A stretch of 64,000 nucleotides of DNA from positions 1-64,000 of the forward strand of contig NZ_JAUSUG010000027.1 in the NCBI RefSeq assembly GCF_030813435.1. Reading direction: 5' to 3'. This document shows, piece after piece, positions 28,113 to 36,865 of the stretch. A program made the translations under genes and the position numbers. The notes beneath the pieces are model-generated. The model searched no databases. It was not told the origin of the DNA and worked only from the letters and a program-made list of their open reading frames with translations. Every line of letters begins with the position of its first letter. Position 1 is the first letter of the stretch. Source of the DNA: Evansella vedderi (lineage in GTDB: Bacteria > Bacillota > Bacilli > Bacillales > Salisediminibacteriaceae).

Positions 28113-30194
28113 TTGGAAGTGTTAACGAGAACGGCATATAGAAAGCGTAAGCGGCTATGGCGGCGTTTATTTTTCAGCAGTATTTTGTTTTTAACGTTAG
28201 GTCTTGGAGCTGTGGCTGCAGTTGTATCCTACGCCTATCATTTGGAAGCACCATCGTTGTCCGTACCTGAAACAACGGTTATGTACGCCTCCAACGAAGA
28301 AGTTATTGGAGAATTTCATCATGGGCAAAATCGTCATTGGATTCCCTTAGAGCATATGAGTGATGCCATTGTGGAAGCAACCTTAGCGATTGAGGATCGC
28401 AGGTTTTTTGATCATCTCGGCTTCGACTTTTTTCGAATTGGTGGAGCGGTCGTAGCCAATTTACGATCTGGATCTATGGCACAAGGGGCAAGTACGATTA
28501 CACAGCAATATGCGAGAAATCTATATTTAAATCATGATAAAACATGGTCAAGAAAAATGGATGAGGCATTCTATGCCCTTCGATTAGAGCTCCATTATAC
28601 TAAACGAGAGATTTTAGAGGGGTATTTAAATACGATTTACTATGGTCATGGGGCTTACGGCATTGAAGCCGCTGCTAACGTTTATTTTCAAAAGAATGCC
28701 GAGGAGCTAACGAAGGCTGAGGCTGCGATGCTTGCTGGAATTCCAAAGGGACCAAGTATCTATTCCCCATTCATTAATCCTGAACGAGCAAAGCAACGAC
28801 AGGAAACGGTATTGTATACAATGGAAGAAGCGGGGTTCATAACGTCTGCACAGCGAAACGAATATGCAACAGAGGAATTAACCTTTGCGATCGATGATGA
28901 TGTGGTTGCAAAGCAGGTGGCACCTTATTTCCAAAGGACTGTAATAGAGTGGCTGAGAGATGATTTAGGGATTGACCCTCTTGTTCTAGAACATGGAGGC
29001 CTTGAAATACACACGACGTTGGACTATGAATTACAAAACAATGCCGAGCGATTTGTGGAGGAAGAGTTGGCTGACAGGGGAGAATTACAAACTGCTTTAG
29101 TGTCTATGGACCCAAGGAATGGTGCTGTCAAAGCGATGGTTGGTGGAAAAAATTTTGAGGAAAGCAACTTTAATCGGGCAACCCAGGCTAGAAGGCATCC
29201 CGGTTCGGCCATTAAGCCAATTTTATATTACGCTGCATTAGAACACGGATTCCGTCCTAACTCCATGCTATTAAGTGAAGAAACTAAGTTTCTTTATAAT
29301 GATGGTGCCGATGACTATAATCCCACAAACTTTGATAAATACGCAGATGATTATGTAACAATGCTGCAGGCACTGGCAGTTTCTGATAATATCTATGCGG
29401 TGAAAACCCATTTCCTATTAGGATTTGACACGTTGAAAGAAACGGCACGGAGATTTGGTATCGAAAGTGAGATGGATACTCGTAACCCTTCCCTTGCATT
29501 AGGGGCTTTCGATGTGGGCGTTTTAGAAATGACAAAGAGCTATAGTCCTTTTGCTAACGGAGGCCATATCGTTGAACCTCACTTTGTGGAAAAGGTAGTT
29601 GATCGGGACGGGAACATCCTTTATGAAGCAGAAATGGTTGGCGAACCGGCATTAAACCCAGAGTTAACTGCAATCATGACAAACATGATGGAAGGAATGT
29701 TTGAACCTGATTTAACTAGCTATGCTGCTGTCACTGGTGGTAGTCTTACCCATATGGTTGACCGACCAATAGCCGGAAAAAGCGGTTCCAATGAATTTAA
29801 CAGCTGGATGATTGGCTATACGCCACAGCTATTAACCGGCGTTTGGGTCGGTTATGACTATGGCCAAGAACTTCAATCAGGTGACGCCAATTTCTCTAAG
29901 GTTATTTGGGGAAAATTTATGGAAGAAGCATTAAAGGATCAAGAAAAGCTTGAATTTGATGTACCAGATAATGTTGTGGAGGTAACCATTAATCCATTTA
30001 ACGGAAAGCTGGCAACGGAAGAATGTCCTGTACAAAGGCCTACTCTATTTTATGCCGGAACGGAGCCGACAGAGCATTGTACGGAACATCTCCAAGATGA
30101 AGCAAGCGTGGAAAAGGAGCTTGACCCTCATCAAAAAACAGAGGAAGAGAAAAAAGATAAATGGCTGGATAAAATTTTCGACTGGTTAAGTTAA
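28113..30194 (+). CDS. pbpG: Class A penicillin-binding protein, PbpG-like
   Basis: A 693-residue bifunctional peptidoglycan synthase. A membrane anchor spans about residues 18-41. The GT51 glycosyltransferase domain has EDRRFFDHLGFD from residue 94 with the catalytic Glu, and QGASTITQQYARN. The transpeptidase domain has SxxK as GSAIKP, SxN as SDN, and KSG as GKSGSNEF. The C-terminal tail is rich in Glu and Lys. The TTG start follows GGGGGTGG. Gene order next to speE and ywhD matches B. subtilis pbpG (ywhE), a forespore-expressed PBP acting in spore cortex synthesis. I found no convincing sigma-F promoter by eye. Confidence 0.92.
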   Translation: MEVLTRTAYRKRKRLWRRLFFSSILFLTLGLGAVAAVVSYAYHLEAPSLSVPETTVMYASNEEVIGEFHHGQNRHWIPLEHMSDAIVEATLAIEDRRFFDHLGFDFFRIGGAVVANLRSGSMAQGASTITQQYARNLYLNHDKTWSRKMDEAFYALRLELHYTKREILEGYLNTIYYGHGAYGIEAAANVYFQKNAEELTKAEAAMLAGIPKGPSIYSPFINPERAKQRQETVLYTMEEAGFITSAQRNEYATEELTFAIDDDVVAKQVAPYFQRTVIEWLRDDLGIDPLVLEHGGLEIHTTLDYELQNNAERFVEEELADRGELQTALVSMDPRNGAVKAMVGGKNFEESNFNRATQARRHPGSAIKPILYYAALEHGFRPNSMLLSEETKFLYNDGADDYNPTNFDKYADDYVTMLQALAVSDNIYAVKTHFLLGFDTLKETARRFGIESEMDTRNPSLALGAFDVGVLEMTKSYSPFANGGHIVEPHFVEKVVDRDGNILYEAEMVGEPALNPELTAIMTNMMEGMFEPDLTSYAAVTGGSLTHMVDRPIAGKSGSNEFNSWMIGYTPQLLTGVWVGYDYGQELQSGDANFSKVIWGKFMEEALKDQEKLEFDVPDNVVEVTINPFNGKLATEECPVQRPTLFYAGTEPTEHCTEHLQDEASVEKELDPHQKTEEEKKDKWLDKIFDWLS

Positions 30195-30225
30195 TGTTTT
30201 GTACAAAATATGATCGAGATTAAAC

Positions 30226-30266
30226 AAAGGCAGGCGAAGGATAGAATCCCTCGCCTGCCTTTTGTC
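30226..30266 (+). terminator. Terminator of the class A PBP gene
   Basis: AAAGGCAGGCGA (30226-30237) pairs perfectly with TCGCCTGCCTTT (30251-30262) around a 13-nt loop, followed by TTGTCTT. Confidence 0.8.
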
Positions 30267-30379
30267 TTAGTATTTCTTTGTGTGTCGGTTTCAGTTTACG
30301 ATGTAAACCTCCCATTTGCAAGGAGTTACAAAGTCTGTTCACACTTTGTTCACATTTTAAAACTTTCTCGCTATTTTTA

Positions 30380-30514
30380 TAAAGGCTGTTTTCTAAAAGA
30401 TGCTATTATTAAGTGTATATTATATAACTTGGATAAGCTACAGGCGGACGCTTTCCCCTTCTCCAAGCTTTTCAAAAATGCATTAAAGTGTGACGAAGTC
30501 AGCCTTATATAAAA
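30380..30514. repeat. Interspersed repeat, family A copy between pbpG and ywhD
   Basis: Starts AAAGGCTGTTTTCTAAAAG and ends GAAGTCAGCCTTATAT. Core AACTTGGATAAGC, ACAGGCGGACGCTTTCC, CTTCTCCAAGC. It is short, lacking the CTGGAGTCGCC section. It ends 15 bp before the ywhD stop codon. Confidence 0.7.
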
Positions 30515-30529
30515 CCTTGACGAACGGAC

Positions 30530-31057
30530 TTAAACGGATAGATCCTCTTTTAATTTGTCATCAGAGCGATTCCACATTTCTTCATTAAATTTTTTTAAGT
30601 AATCCCCTAATATTTTTTTGGAAGTATCGTCCATGTGATCAACTATAATTCGACCTTTTAAGGAACGATCCATATTATTTACATGCTCTGGGAAGTTTTT
30701 GTAACCGCGGCGGATAGAACGGTCAACCGTTAGCTCACAAGCTGCCACTCCAGTATATGCTGGACCTCCGTTTCGTTGATCAACCGTTACCCAAACTAGC
30801 CAATATGGTCTTCCATTAGGTACCTCATCCTTATTAGGGAGGAATTTAATCCCCTTTTCAACCACACTGCGGGCATGAAGCGCCCCCATATCTACAAAGG
30901 CTTCCCCTTCTTCAATGTCAACAAAAACTGGAGAAACATTATTTAAATTCAGGGTACCAGCACCGTAACCACCATGACCATCTGTGGAATCGGAGGTCAA
31001 AATATTAAATCCTTGACCCTTTTTTCCACCTGTTTTCTTTTTAAACAAATCGTCCAT
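30530..31057 (-). CDS. ywhD: YwhD family protein
   Basis: A 175-residue soluble protein recognised as YwhD by its sequence (DDLFKKKTGGKKGQGFNILT start, then GHGGYGAGTLNLNNVSP) and by its place beside pbpG. No catalytic motif, signal or membrane segment is visible. Function is unknown to me. It is monocistronic here: a repeat follows on one side and a 390-bp gap precedes it on the other. Confidence 0.85.
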   Translation of the reverse strand: MDDLFKKKTGGKKGQGFNILTSDSTDGHGGYGAGTLNLNNVSPVFVDIEEGEAFVDMGALHARSVVEKGIKFLPNKDEVPNGRPYWLVWVTVDQRNGGPAYTGVAACELTVDRSIRRGYKNFPEHVNNMDRSLKGRIIVDHMDDTSKKILGDYLKKFNEEMWNRSDDKLKEDLSV

Positions 31058-31179
31058 CCTTTACCCTCGCTTTCAAAATCCAAATATCATTTTTTTCAGT
31101 TTATCACAGAATGTTTTCACCATGCACATATGAGAAATTAGTTTTTTGAAAAATACAGTGTCACAAAATTACAAAAGCT

Positions 31180-31288
31180 CATTTTCAAAAGAGGTGCTCT
31201 TGCAATTACTCGTCCCATAAGACCATGTTCCTTTTCCCGCTGGAGCCACCGCCTCCACTCCTTCAATTTTTGAAAAAATAGCACTAGG
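31180..31288. repeat. Interspersed repeat, family A partial copy upstream of ywhD
   Basis: Contains GCAATTACTCGTCCCA, TTTTCCCGCTGGAGCCACC, GCCTCCACTCCTTCAA and AAATAGC, which match the right-hand part of longer copies at 22304-22520 and 49990-50140. The remaining gap (31058-31451) is A+T-rich and should hold the divergent promoters of ywhD and the tautomerase. Confidence 0.55.
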
Positions 31289-31451
31289 CGAAATTAGCAA
31301 ATTGTAAATATGTATTTTTTGTTGTTGCTGTTATTTGTGGCTACCTTTGGTATTTGCAAAACTGTTACAATTAGGTAGGAGAAGTATGGTTTGTGACTTC
31401 TCTATTTTTCACATATTAAGCAATACATATAACTGAAAGGGGGAGATTTAT

Positions 31452-31637
31452 ATGCCAATTGTAACAATAAAAATGCTTGAAGGTCGTACTGATGAGCAGA
31501 AGAGAGAGCTTGTGGAAAAGGTGACTGATGCCGTTTCAGAAACAACGAAGGCTCCAAAGGAAAAGGTAGCTGTTATTATCGAAGAAATGTCACCAAATCA
31601 CTATGGTGTAGCTGGAAAACGGGTAAGTGATCAGTAA
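31452..31637 (+). CDS. 4-oxalocrotonate tautomerase family protein (YwhB-like)
   Basis: A 61-residue member of the tautomerase superfamily. Pro2 of MPIVTIKMLEGR becomes the N-terminal catalytic base after Met removal. KRELVEKVTDAVSETT and the VIIEEM strand complete the beta-alpha-beta fold. B. subtilis YwhB, a homologue from the same neighbourhood, has promiscuous keto-enol tautomerase activity; the natural substrate is unknown. GAAAGGGGGAG precedes the ATG. Confidence 0.92.
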   Translation: MPIVTIKMLEGRTDEQKRELVEKVTDAVSETTKAPKEKVAVIIEEMSPNHYGVAGKRVSDQ

Positions 31638-31655
31638 TTACAAAACAACTAAAAT

Positions 31656-31940
31656 AAGAGGCTGGGACATAACTAAAGTGTTTAAATGAAAATACGAACA
31701 ATGCAATACCATAGCGTAGGAAATATACGTAGACTCCAGCGGGAGCAAAGGCGAGGCCACTGAAAAAGATCGCTTTTTATCTTTTTCAGTGGCCACAGCA
31801 AAGGCAAAGGTGAGACCTCACAGTGCGTATGCACGAGGAGGCTCACCAGCTACCCGCGGAAAGCGAAATATATTTCCGAAGCGATTTATAGGCTCCGTTC
31901 GGATTTCTCATTGGAGAAAACGCTTTTGTCCCAACCTCTT
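31656..31940. repeat. Inverted-end repeat, family B copy 2, carrying family A core sequence
   Basis: Ends AATAAGAGGCTGGGACATAAC and TTTTGTCCCAACCTCTTATT are inverted. The outer parts (AAAGTGTTTAA, AAATACGAACAAT; GTTCGGATTTCTCATT) match the family B copies at 14.6 and 36.8 kb. The middle is different: GACTCCAGCGGGAG, a 16-bp perfect stem GGCCACTGAAAAAGAT (31755-31770 with 31779-31794), and CCGCGGAAAGCG, which are family A core sequences in reverse. At 285 bp it is twice the length of the simple copies. Confidence 0.82.
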
Positions 31941-31954
31941 ATTTTTATGGACGT

Positions 31955-32146
31955 TTAAGTTAAGAATGCTTTACATTCTGGGCATAATGACTTTGTATAA
32001 TTATCTGGAATGACTGCATTACAGCTTTTGCATGTTACTTTATTATCCTCTTCATTCAACGCTGAACTGGACCCTTTGGTTTTTACTAAGACAACAATGA
32101 TGGCAAGGACGGCTACTACTAAGACTACAATTAACCATGTTGGCAT
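31955..32146 (-). CDS. Small membrane protein with zinc ribbon
   Basis: A 63-residue protein. Residues ~3-22 form one hydrophobic helix, followed by a short linker and CKSC...CPEC, a rubredoxin-knuckle-type zinc ribbon. I start at ATG 32146 (MPTWLIVVLVV) because AAGGAGGTG lies at ideal spacing; the frame is open three codons further. It is the only gene between the family B repeat and the ywgA terminator. No function assigned. Confidence 0.75.
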   Translation of the reverse strand: MPTWLIVVLVVAVLAIIVVLVKTKGSSSALNEEDNKVTCKSCNAVIPDNYTKSLCPECKAFLT

Positions 32147-32228
32147 TAGGTACACCTCCTTGTGTATTAGGAAACAAATTCCTTCTCTTTATATGTACTC
32201 CTTTTACATTCCTGATAGAACAGAAAAT

Positions 32229-32258
32229 TAAAAACGCCCAGTTACTGTAACCGGGCGT
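32229..32258 (-). terminator. Terminator of the ywfO-ywgA operon
   Basis: Leftward ACGCCCGGTTAC pairs with GTAACTGGGCGT across a single-base centre (stem arms about 32247-32258 and 32234-32245), followed by TTTTTAATTTT. Confidence 0.85.
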
Positions 32259-32266
32259 ATCTTGTA

Positions 32267-32773
32267 TTATTGTACTAACATATTTCGAAGACTATCAATG
32301 TATTTATATGCATTTTCCACTTCTTCGTCTGTATAATTTTGCTTTGCTTTAAGGGTAAAAACCTTCTCTTTTACCTCTTCCTTCGATAGATCCTCAAAAA
32401 ATAGGACAGTAGAGACAAGCTCTAAGAAACGAGAGCTTTGCTGATTCATATTTTGAAAGACACCCTTCGCTTCTGGCAGTTCATATTCCGATAACTGTAG
32501 AAATTCCTCCCCCTTCTTAGAAAGGGAATAGCGGTATTGATAATAGCCGCCCTTGTTTTCTTTTACCTCTTCCACAAAGGTAAGATGAGACATTTCCTCT
32601 ACTCGAAGATTTAACTCCTCAGAGTATGGTCCATAAATATGGAATTGATATTTTTCATAAAATGGAAAATGAAGCTTTTTTGCTATATAAATAATCTTTT
32701 GCAGTTTTTTTCTGCCTACAATTTCCCCAGTTTGTTTAAATAAGGCTAATAGTTTACAGTGCTCTTGTAACAC
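32267..32773 (-). CDS. ywgA: YwgA family protein
   Basis: A 168-residue soluble, mostly alpha-helical protein; the N-terminal ~70 residues (LLALFKQTGEIVGRKKLQKI, then FHIYGPYSEEL) resemble a winged-helix-like module of the SocA/DUF4065 type. Function unknown. The GTG start is 8 nt after GGAGGGG and only 3 nt after the ywfO stop, so the two genes are co-translated, as in B. subtilis. Confidence 0.82.
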   Translation of the reverse strand: MLQEHCKLLALFKQTGEIVGRKKLQKIIYIAKKLHFPFYEKYQFHIYGPYSEELNLRVEEMSHLTFVEEVKENKGGYYQYRYSLSKKGEEFLQLSEYELPEAKGVFQNMNQQSSRFLELVSTVLFFEDLSKEEVKEKVFTLKAKQNYTDEEVENAYKYIDSLRNMLVQ

Positions 32774-32776
32774 CCG

Positions 32777-34084
32777 TTACCCCTCCTGTGCCATGAGTAG
32801 CTCTAAAATTCTTTGTTTCTCTTCCGCAAATTTGCTTTTGTCTTCCAGTAAATCTTTTGGGAAGTATAGCTTATGGTCAGTACGCTTTTTCCCAGATATG
32901 GCTTCCACAATGTCTGACTCCCTTGAAAGCTCTCGTAAATCTCCATTTGGTTTCAATAGATGTATTGGTAATCGTTCCTCTTCTTCCCCTGGTCGATAAA
33001 AATCGTATGGTAAATCTGATGAAGAGTCGATTACAAGATAGTAGTTCGGCTCCAGCCCGATTTTTGTAAATAATTGATTTAATTCAGGCCAAATTTCCAT
33101 TTGAACACTAGGGTCGCATTCAATATATTTAAATAAACGGCGATCCATAAACCTGCAGCAAAGGTCCTGTAAAATAGGGTCCTTCTCCTCCTGCCATTCT
33201 TGAAAATAGTAAAGAATGACGGACTCGTCCAATTTTAAGTAGTCTTCCAACGTCATTTTTCCAGCAAAAAGGGAGGAAAAATGCTTTGGTTTATCCTGAA
33301 ATTCATAGCCCTTCTCGTAAAGCTCCTTGGCGCGGTGAAGAATTTTGCTTAATATAACCTCTGCACTTCTTGTTACAGGATGAAAATATACCTGCCAGTA
33401 CATTTGATAACGGCTCATTATGTAATCCTCTACAGCATGCATACCGCTAATTTTAAATACAGCTTGGTCCTCTGTGGGACGCATAACTCTCAGAATTCGC
33501 TCCATATCAAATTGTCCATAGCTTACCCCAGTATAAAAGGCATCTCGCAGCAAGTAATCCATTCGGTCAGCATCAATTTGACTGGAGATTAAACTCACTA
33601 CGAGCTTATTCGTATAGGTTTTCGCAATAACGTCTGCTACCTTTTTTGGGAAGTCTGCACCCATTCCGGATAAAACTCGGTTTACCTCCGTGTCACCTAG
33701 AATGATCTCCCTGGTCCATTCCTCATGGTCCGTGTGAAATACCTTTTCAAAGGAGTGGGAAAATGGACCGTGACCAATGTCATGAAGAAGGGCTGCAGAT
33801 AAGCAGACAAGACGTTCTTCCGGATCCCATAACGGCTCCTTCTTCTCCATATTTTCAATCATACGGCGCATGATTTCATATACTCCTAACGAATGATTGA
33901 ATCTTGTATGCTCTGCCCCATGAAATGTTAAGTAAGTGGTCCCCAATTGTCGAACTCTCCGCAAACGTTGAAATTCACGGGTCCCTATGAGCTCCCAAAT
34001 GAGCTCATCACGAACATGTATGTAGCGGTGTACAGGATCTTTAAACACTTTTTCTTCATCTAAAATGCCAAATCGCCCAGCCAT
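32777..34084 (-). CDS. ywfO: HD-domain phosphohydrolase (YwfO family)
   Basis: A 435-residue metal-dependent phosphohydrolase of the HD superfamily. The metal ligands are visible: HTRFNHSLGVYEIM supplies the first His, LLHDIGHGPFSHSFE supplies the HD pair, and the final Asp is probably in QIDADRMDYLLRD. The closest relatives are dGTPase-like proteins (SamHD1/YwfO type), which hydrolyse deoxynucleoside triphosphates or related nucleotides; exact substrate not assigned. AAAGGAG precedes the ATG. It is coupled to ywgA. Confidence 0.92.
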   Translation of the reverse strand: MAGRFGILDEEKVFKDPVHRYIHVRDELIWELIGTREFQRLRRVRQLGTTYLTFHGAEHTRFNHSLGVYEIMRRMIENMEKKEPLWDPEERLVCLSAALLHDIGHGPFSHSFEKVFHTDHEEWTREIILGDTEVNRVLSGMGADFPKKVADVIAKTYTNKLVVSLISSQIDADRMDYLLRDAFYTGVSYGQFDMERILRVMRPTEDQAVFKISGMHAVEDYIMSRYQMYWQVYFHPVTRSAEVILSKILHRAKELYEKGYEFQDKPKHFSSLFAGKMTLEDYLKLDESVILYYFQEWQEEKDPILQDLCCRFMDRRLFKYIECDPSVQMEIWPELNQLFTKIGLEPNYYLVIDSSSDLPYDFYRPGEEEERLPIHLLKPNGDLRELSRESDIVEAISGKKRTDHKLYFPKDLLEDKSKFAEEKQRILELLMAQEG

Positions 34085-34259
34085 CTGAGGCTCCTTTCCT
34101 CTTTAAAAACTCATTGTGAAGATACCATTCACTGTATCCTGTTTGTTATCTTTTATTATACTAAAAATAATGACGAAAAACATCGAGTAAATTTCCAAAA
34201 GTTGAGAATTTTTTAATGTAAAATGTAGTTTTTTGCTAAAATGTGGAGAATGCAGTCTT

Positions 34260-34301
34260 CGAAGAGAAAAGCTACTTCTAACAAGGAAGTTAGAAATAGC
34301 T
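34260..34301 (-). terminator. Terminator of the DUF1450 gene
   Basis: Leftward AGCTATTTCTAAC (34289-34301) pairs with GTTAGAAGTAGCT (34270-34282) with one mismatch, then TTTCTC. It is 60 bp after the stop codon. Confidence 0.7.
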
Positions 34302-34363
34302 CATATAATAGACCTAATTTAGCTTATAAAGGTGAACTAAAAATGCTTAGTAGAACCTTTAAA

Positions 34364-34600
34364 TCAAACCTTGGCCACTTTTTTCATTCGTTTTTGTACT
34401 TTTTCAAGGAGTTGTTGTTCATCAGGAGCGCTGACAGGACGGTCGTTCACAAAGGCAAATGCTTTCTTTCGACCTGGCCCACAATAGGATTGACATGCAA
34501 TTTTTATTTCAGCGTCCGGATCTAACTTCTTTAGCTGTGGTACTAACGTATTTATATTTGTGGCCTGGCAATCATCACAAATACGAAATTCATTTGCCAT
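34364..34600 (-). CDS. DUF1450 family protein
   Basis: A 78-residue protein with the DUF1450 pattern: CDDCQATN near the N-terminus and [19 protein letters not shown] in the middle, giving four conserved Cys that could bind metal or an Fe-S cluster in a thioredoxin-like small fold. The ATG at 34600 is chosen over a TTG one codon upstream; GGATGTGGTG precedes both. Function unknown. A single gene with its own terminator. Confidence 0.8.
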   Translation of the reverse strand: MANEFRICDDCQATNINTLVPQLKKLDPDAEIKIACQSYCGPGRKKAFAFVNDRPVSAPDEQQLLEKVQKRMKKVAKV

Positions 34601-34821
34601 CAATCACCACATCCTTCTAAGTCCGTTGTGGGACGTACTAATTTTTTTCACTATCGAGTATTTTACAACGATTTGGCTTCTAATTGCAACGGTAAGGTTG
34701 TCCAATTTTTCATGAATTATGATATACTCATGAAGTTTAGTTGTAAGACCCTCTTATTTCTTGTATAGACTGGAAAAAGTTGTTTTAATCCAATTTTTAT
34801 TTTTTAAAAGGAGTTTCGATC

Positions 34822-35640
34822 ATGTCTGACCTTTATCGTAAGCAATGGTTTTTTCTTGATCAATCTGTTACAGGGCTAGGAATGAATCCGATGCAGTCCT
34901 TTGCCATAGATGATACATTATGCCGGAGAATTTCTGAGAAGCCTGATTGGGGAATCGCCAGGACATGGGTACACGAAAAAACAGTTGTACTCGGTATTCA
35001 GGACCACCGGCTTCCACATATCGAAAATGGTATTGCCTTTTTACAGGGACAAGGTTATGAGGTGATTGTCCGGAATTCAGGGGGATTAGCAGTTGTTTTA
35101 GATAAGGATGTCCTTAACATATCCCTCGTTTTTCAAGATAATAAAGGAATGTCTATCGATCACGGCTATGAATTGATGGTATCTATGATCCGACTATTAT
35201 TAGGAGAGCTTGGAAATTCGGTTGTGGATGGGGAAGTGAAAGAGTCCTATTGCCCTGGGAGATACGATTTAAGTATTGGAGGAAAAAAATTTGCTGGAAT
35301 TTCTCAACGACGCCTCCGTGGCGGAGTAGCTGTTCAAATATATTTAGCTGTTAACGGCAGTGGTTCTCGACGGGCAACATTAATTAAGGAATTTTATGGA
35401 CAGGCTATTCAAGGAGCCCCGACAAAATATGAATATCCAAAAATTATCCCTGCGAAAATGGCTTCTATTTCAGAATTAGCTGAGAAGGAATATTCAGTGG
35501 AAGGACTCATCCATTCTTTACTTCTGCATCTAGCTTCATTAAGTGATCGTCTTGATACGTATCAGCTTACTGAACAGGATTTGGAATGGTATGAGGATAA
35601 TTTAGCACGGATGATTAAACGAAATGAGAAACTTAATTAA
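34822..35640 (+). CDS. lipL: Octanoyl-[GcvH]:protein N-octanoyltransferase LipL
   Basis: A 272-residue BPL/LplA/LipB-fold amidotransferase that moves octanoyl from GcvH to the E2 subunits of 2-oxo-acid dehydrogenases, the Bacillus lipoylation relay. Landmarks are VRNSGGLAVVLDKDVLNISL (residues ~83-102), the active-site Cys144 in ESYCPGRYDLS, and KKFAGISQRR with the conserved Lys. In B. subtilis lipL (ywfL) is in the same neighbourhood. AAAAGGAG precedes the ATG. The likely promoter is an upstream TTGTCC, 19 bp, TATACT. Confidence 0.94.
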   Translation: MSDLYRKQWFFLDQSVTGLGMNPMQSFAIDDTLCRRISEKPDWGIARTWVHEKTVVLGIQDHRLPHIENGIAFLQGQGYEVIVRNSGGLAVVLDKDVLNISLVFQDNKGMSIDHGYELMVSMIRLLLGELGNSVVDGEVKESYCPGRYDLSIGGKKFAGISQRRLRGGVAVQIYLAVNGSGSRRATLIKEFYGQAIQGAPTKYEYPKIIPAKMASISELAEKEYSVEGLIHSLLLHLASLSDRLDTYQLTEQDLEWYEDNLARMIKRNEKLN

Positions 35641-35644
35641 CTGA

Positions 35645-35666
35645 CCCCGGGGTAGGTGACCCGGGG
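35645..35666. terminator. GC-rich dyad between lipL and the deacetylase gene
   Basis: CCCCGGG (35645-35651) pairs with CCCGGGG (35660-35666). It lies between convergent genes and may end either transcript, but neither strand shows a T-run directly after the stem. A run of A follows on the top strand. Confidence 0.45.
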
Positions 35667-35685
35667 CCAAAAAAACCCTACCTAA

Positions 35686-36543
35686 TTAAAGTTGAAAATG
35701 CTGCTTTGGTGCATCCTTGGATAATGTTTTAAAGCTGTAGCCCCACTTAGCCAATTGATCGAGGATGGCTGGCAGTGCTTCCACGGTACTTTCTTTATTT
35801 GGCCCATCGTGAAATATAACAATAGCTTGATTCTTTCCTTTTACTTGGGCCAATGTTTCCTGAATGATAACTTCCTTTGATTGATTTTGCACGGCGGAAT
35901 CCCTTGAATCTACGTTCCAATCAAAGAAAACATAGCCGTTATTATCTAAAAAGCTGCGGATTTCCCAAAGTATTTGTTCTCCACCGTGTTGATGAGCACG
36001 TGTTGAGTTGGAACCCCCTGGAAAGCGAAAATATTTCGGTTCGACTCCTGTTGTTTCTTTCAGGAGCGCTTGTAGTTCATAAAAATCAGCTTTGAAGTTG
36101 GAAAGGTCAGAATAGATTATCTCATATTGGTGGGAATAAGTATGGTTCCCTAAGGCATGCCCATTTAGAACAATTTGCTGATATATTTTTTTTGCAAAAT
36201 CAGATTCACGTCCATTAACAAAAAAAGTTGCTTTTGCATTAAAGTCTTTTAAAATTGATAAAATACCTTGGGTATTTTCTGTAGGTCCATCATCAAAAGT
36301 TAAGTAGACGATTCGATTTTTCCCTTCCGTTTCACCTTCATTCGGACTAGTACCACGATTATTTTCATCTTGAAATCGGGCAAAGTAATTTATTTGTTCC
36401 CGCTCCACTATCTTTATATTATCTCGTTGGATCAGTTCCCTAGCAGAGCGCTCTTTACCACCCCAATTCAGGCCCATTCCACATCCAGTTATTATAAAAA
36501 TGGAGAAAATGAAAACTGTCATTAAGACAATTTGCCGCTTCAT
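35686..36543 (-). CDS. Polysaccharide deacetylase lipoprotein
   Basis: A 285-residue NodB-fold (CE4) deacetylase anchored as a lipoprotein. The signal peptide MKRQIVLMTVFIFSIFIITGC ends in a lipobox Cys. Catalytic motifs in order: TFDDGP (catalytic base Asp and metal Asp), HxxxH as HTYSH, RFPGGSNST, DWNVDSRD and VIFHDG. It probably removes N-acetyl groups from peptidoglycan at the outer membrane face. I start at ATG 36543; a GTG seven codons upstream is in frame but lies on the possible binding site. It is alone between lipL and a family B repeat. Confidence 0.9.
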   Translation of the reverse strand: MKRQIVLMTVFIFSIFIITGCGMGLNWGGKERSARELIQRDNIKIVEREQINYFARFQDENNRGTSPNEGETEGKNRIVYLTFDDGPTENTQGILSILKDFNAKATFFVNGRESDFAKKIYQQIVLNGHALGNHTYSHQYEIIYSDLSNFKADFYELQALLKETTGVEPKYFRFPGGSNSTRAHQHGGEQILWEIRSFLDNNGYVFFDWNVDSRDSAVQNQSKEVIIQETLAQVKGKNQAIVIFHDGPNKESTVEALPAILDQLAKWGYSFKTLSKDAPKQHFQL

Positions 36544-36710
36544 GCCATCACCAACTTTCCTCACCCTCTAAGTTTCCTAACCTAACTTAAAAAAGCACAA
36601 GACTACATGAATCTTGAGCTTTCTTTTATTATCTTTCGATAGTTTTACTTGTACCATGTGAAGAAAATGTTGGTGATTTTAAAGAAAAGAAAGGGTTTGC
36701 CTTAATAAAG

Positions 36711-36855
36711 GAGGCTGGGACAAAAGTATTTTTACTAATAAAAAATCCGAACAAACTCGATGTAGGTGCAATCTACCCGCTTCGGAAACATACTTCCCTA
36801 AGGTAGTGTATTGTTCGTATTTCCGATTAAACACTTTAGTTATGTCCCAGCCTCC
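36711..36855. repeat. Inverted-end repeat, family B copy 3
   Basis: Starts GAGGCTGGGACAAAAG and ends TTATGTCCCAGCCTC. Its reverse complement differs from the copy at 14542-14685 at only a few positions. It lies between the deacetylase and pta genes, 10 bp after the pta stop, and may act as the pta terminator. The other ~165 bp of this gap shows nothing else. Confidence 0.85.
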
Positions 36856-36865
36856 TCATTAAATA

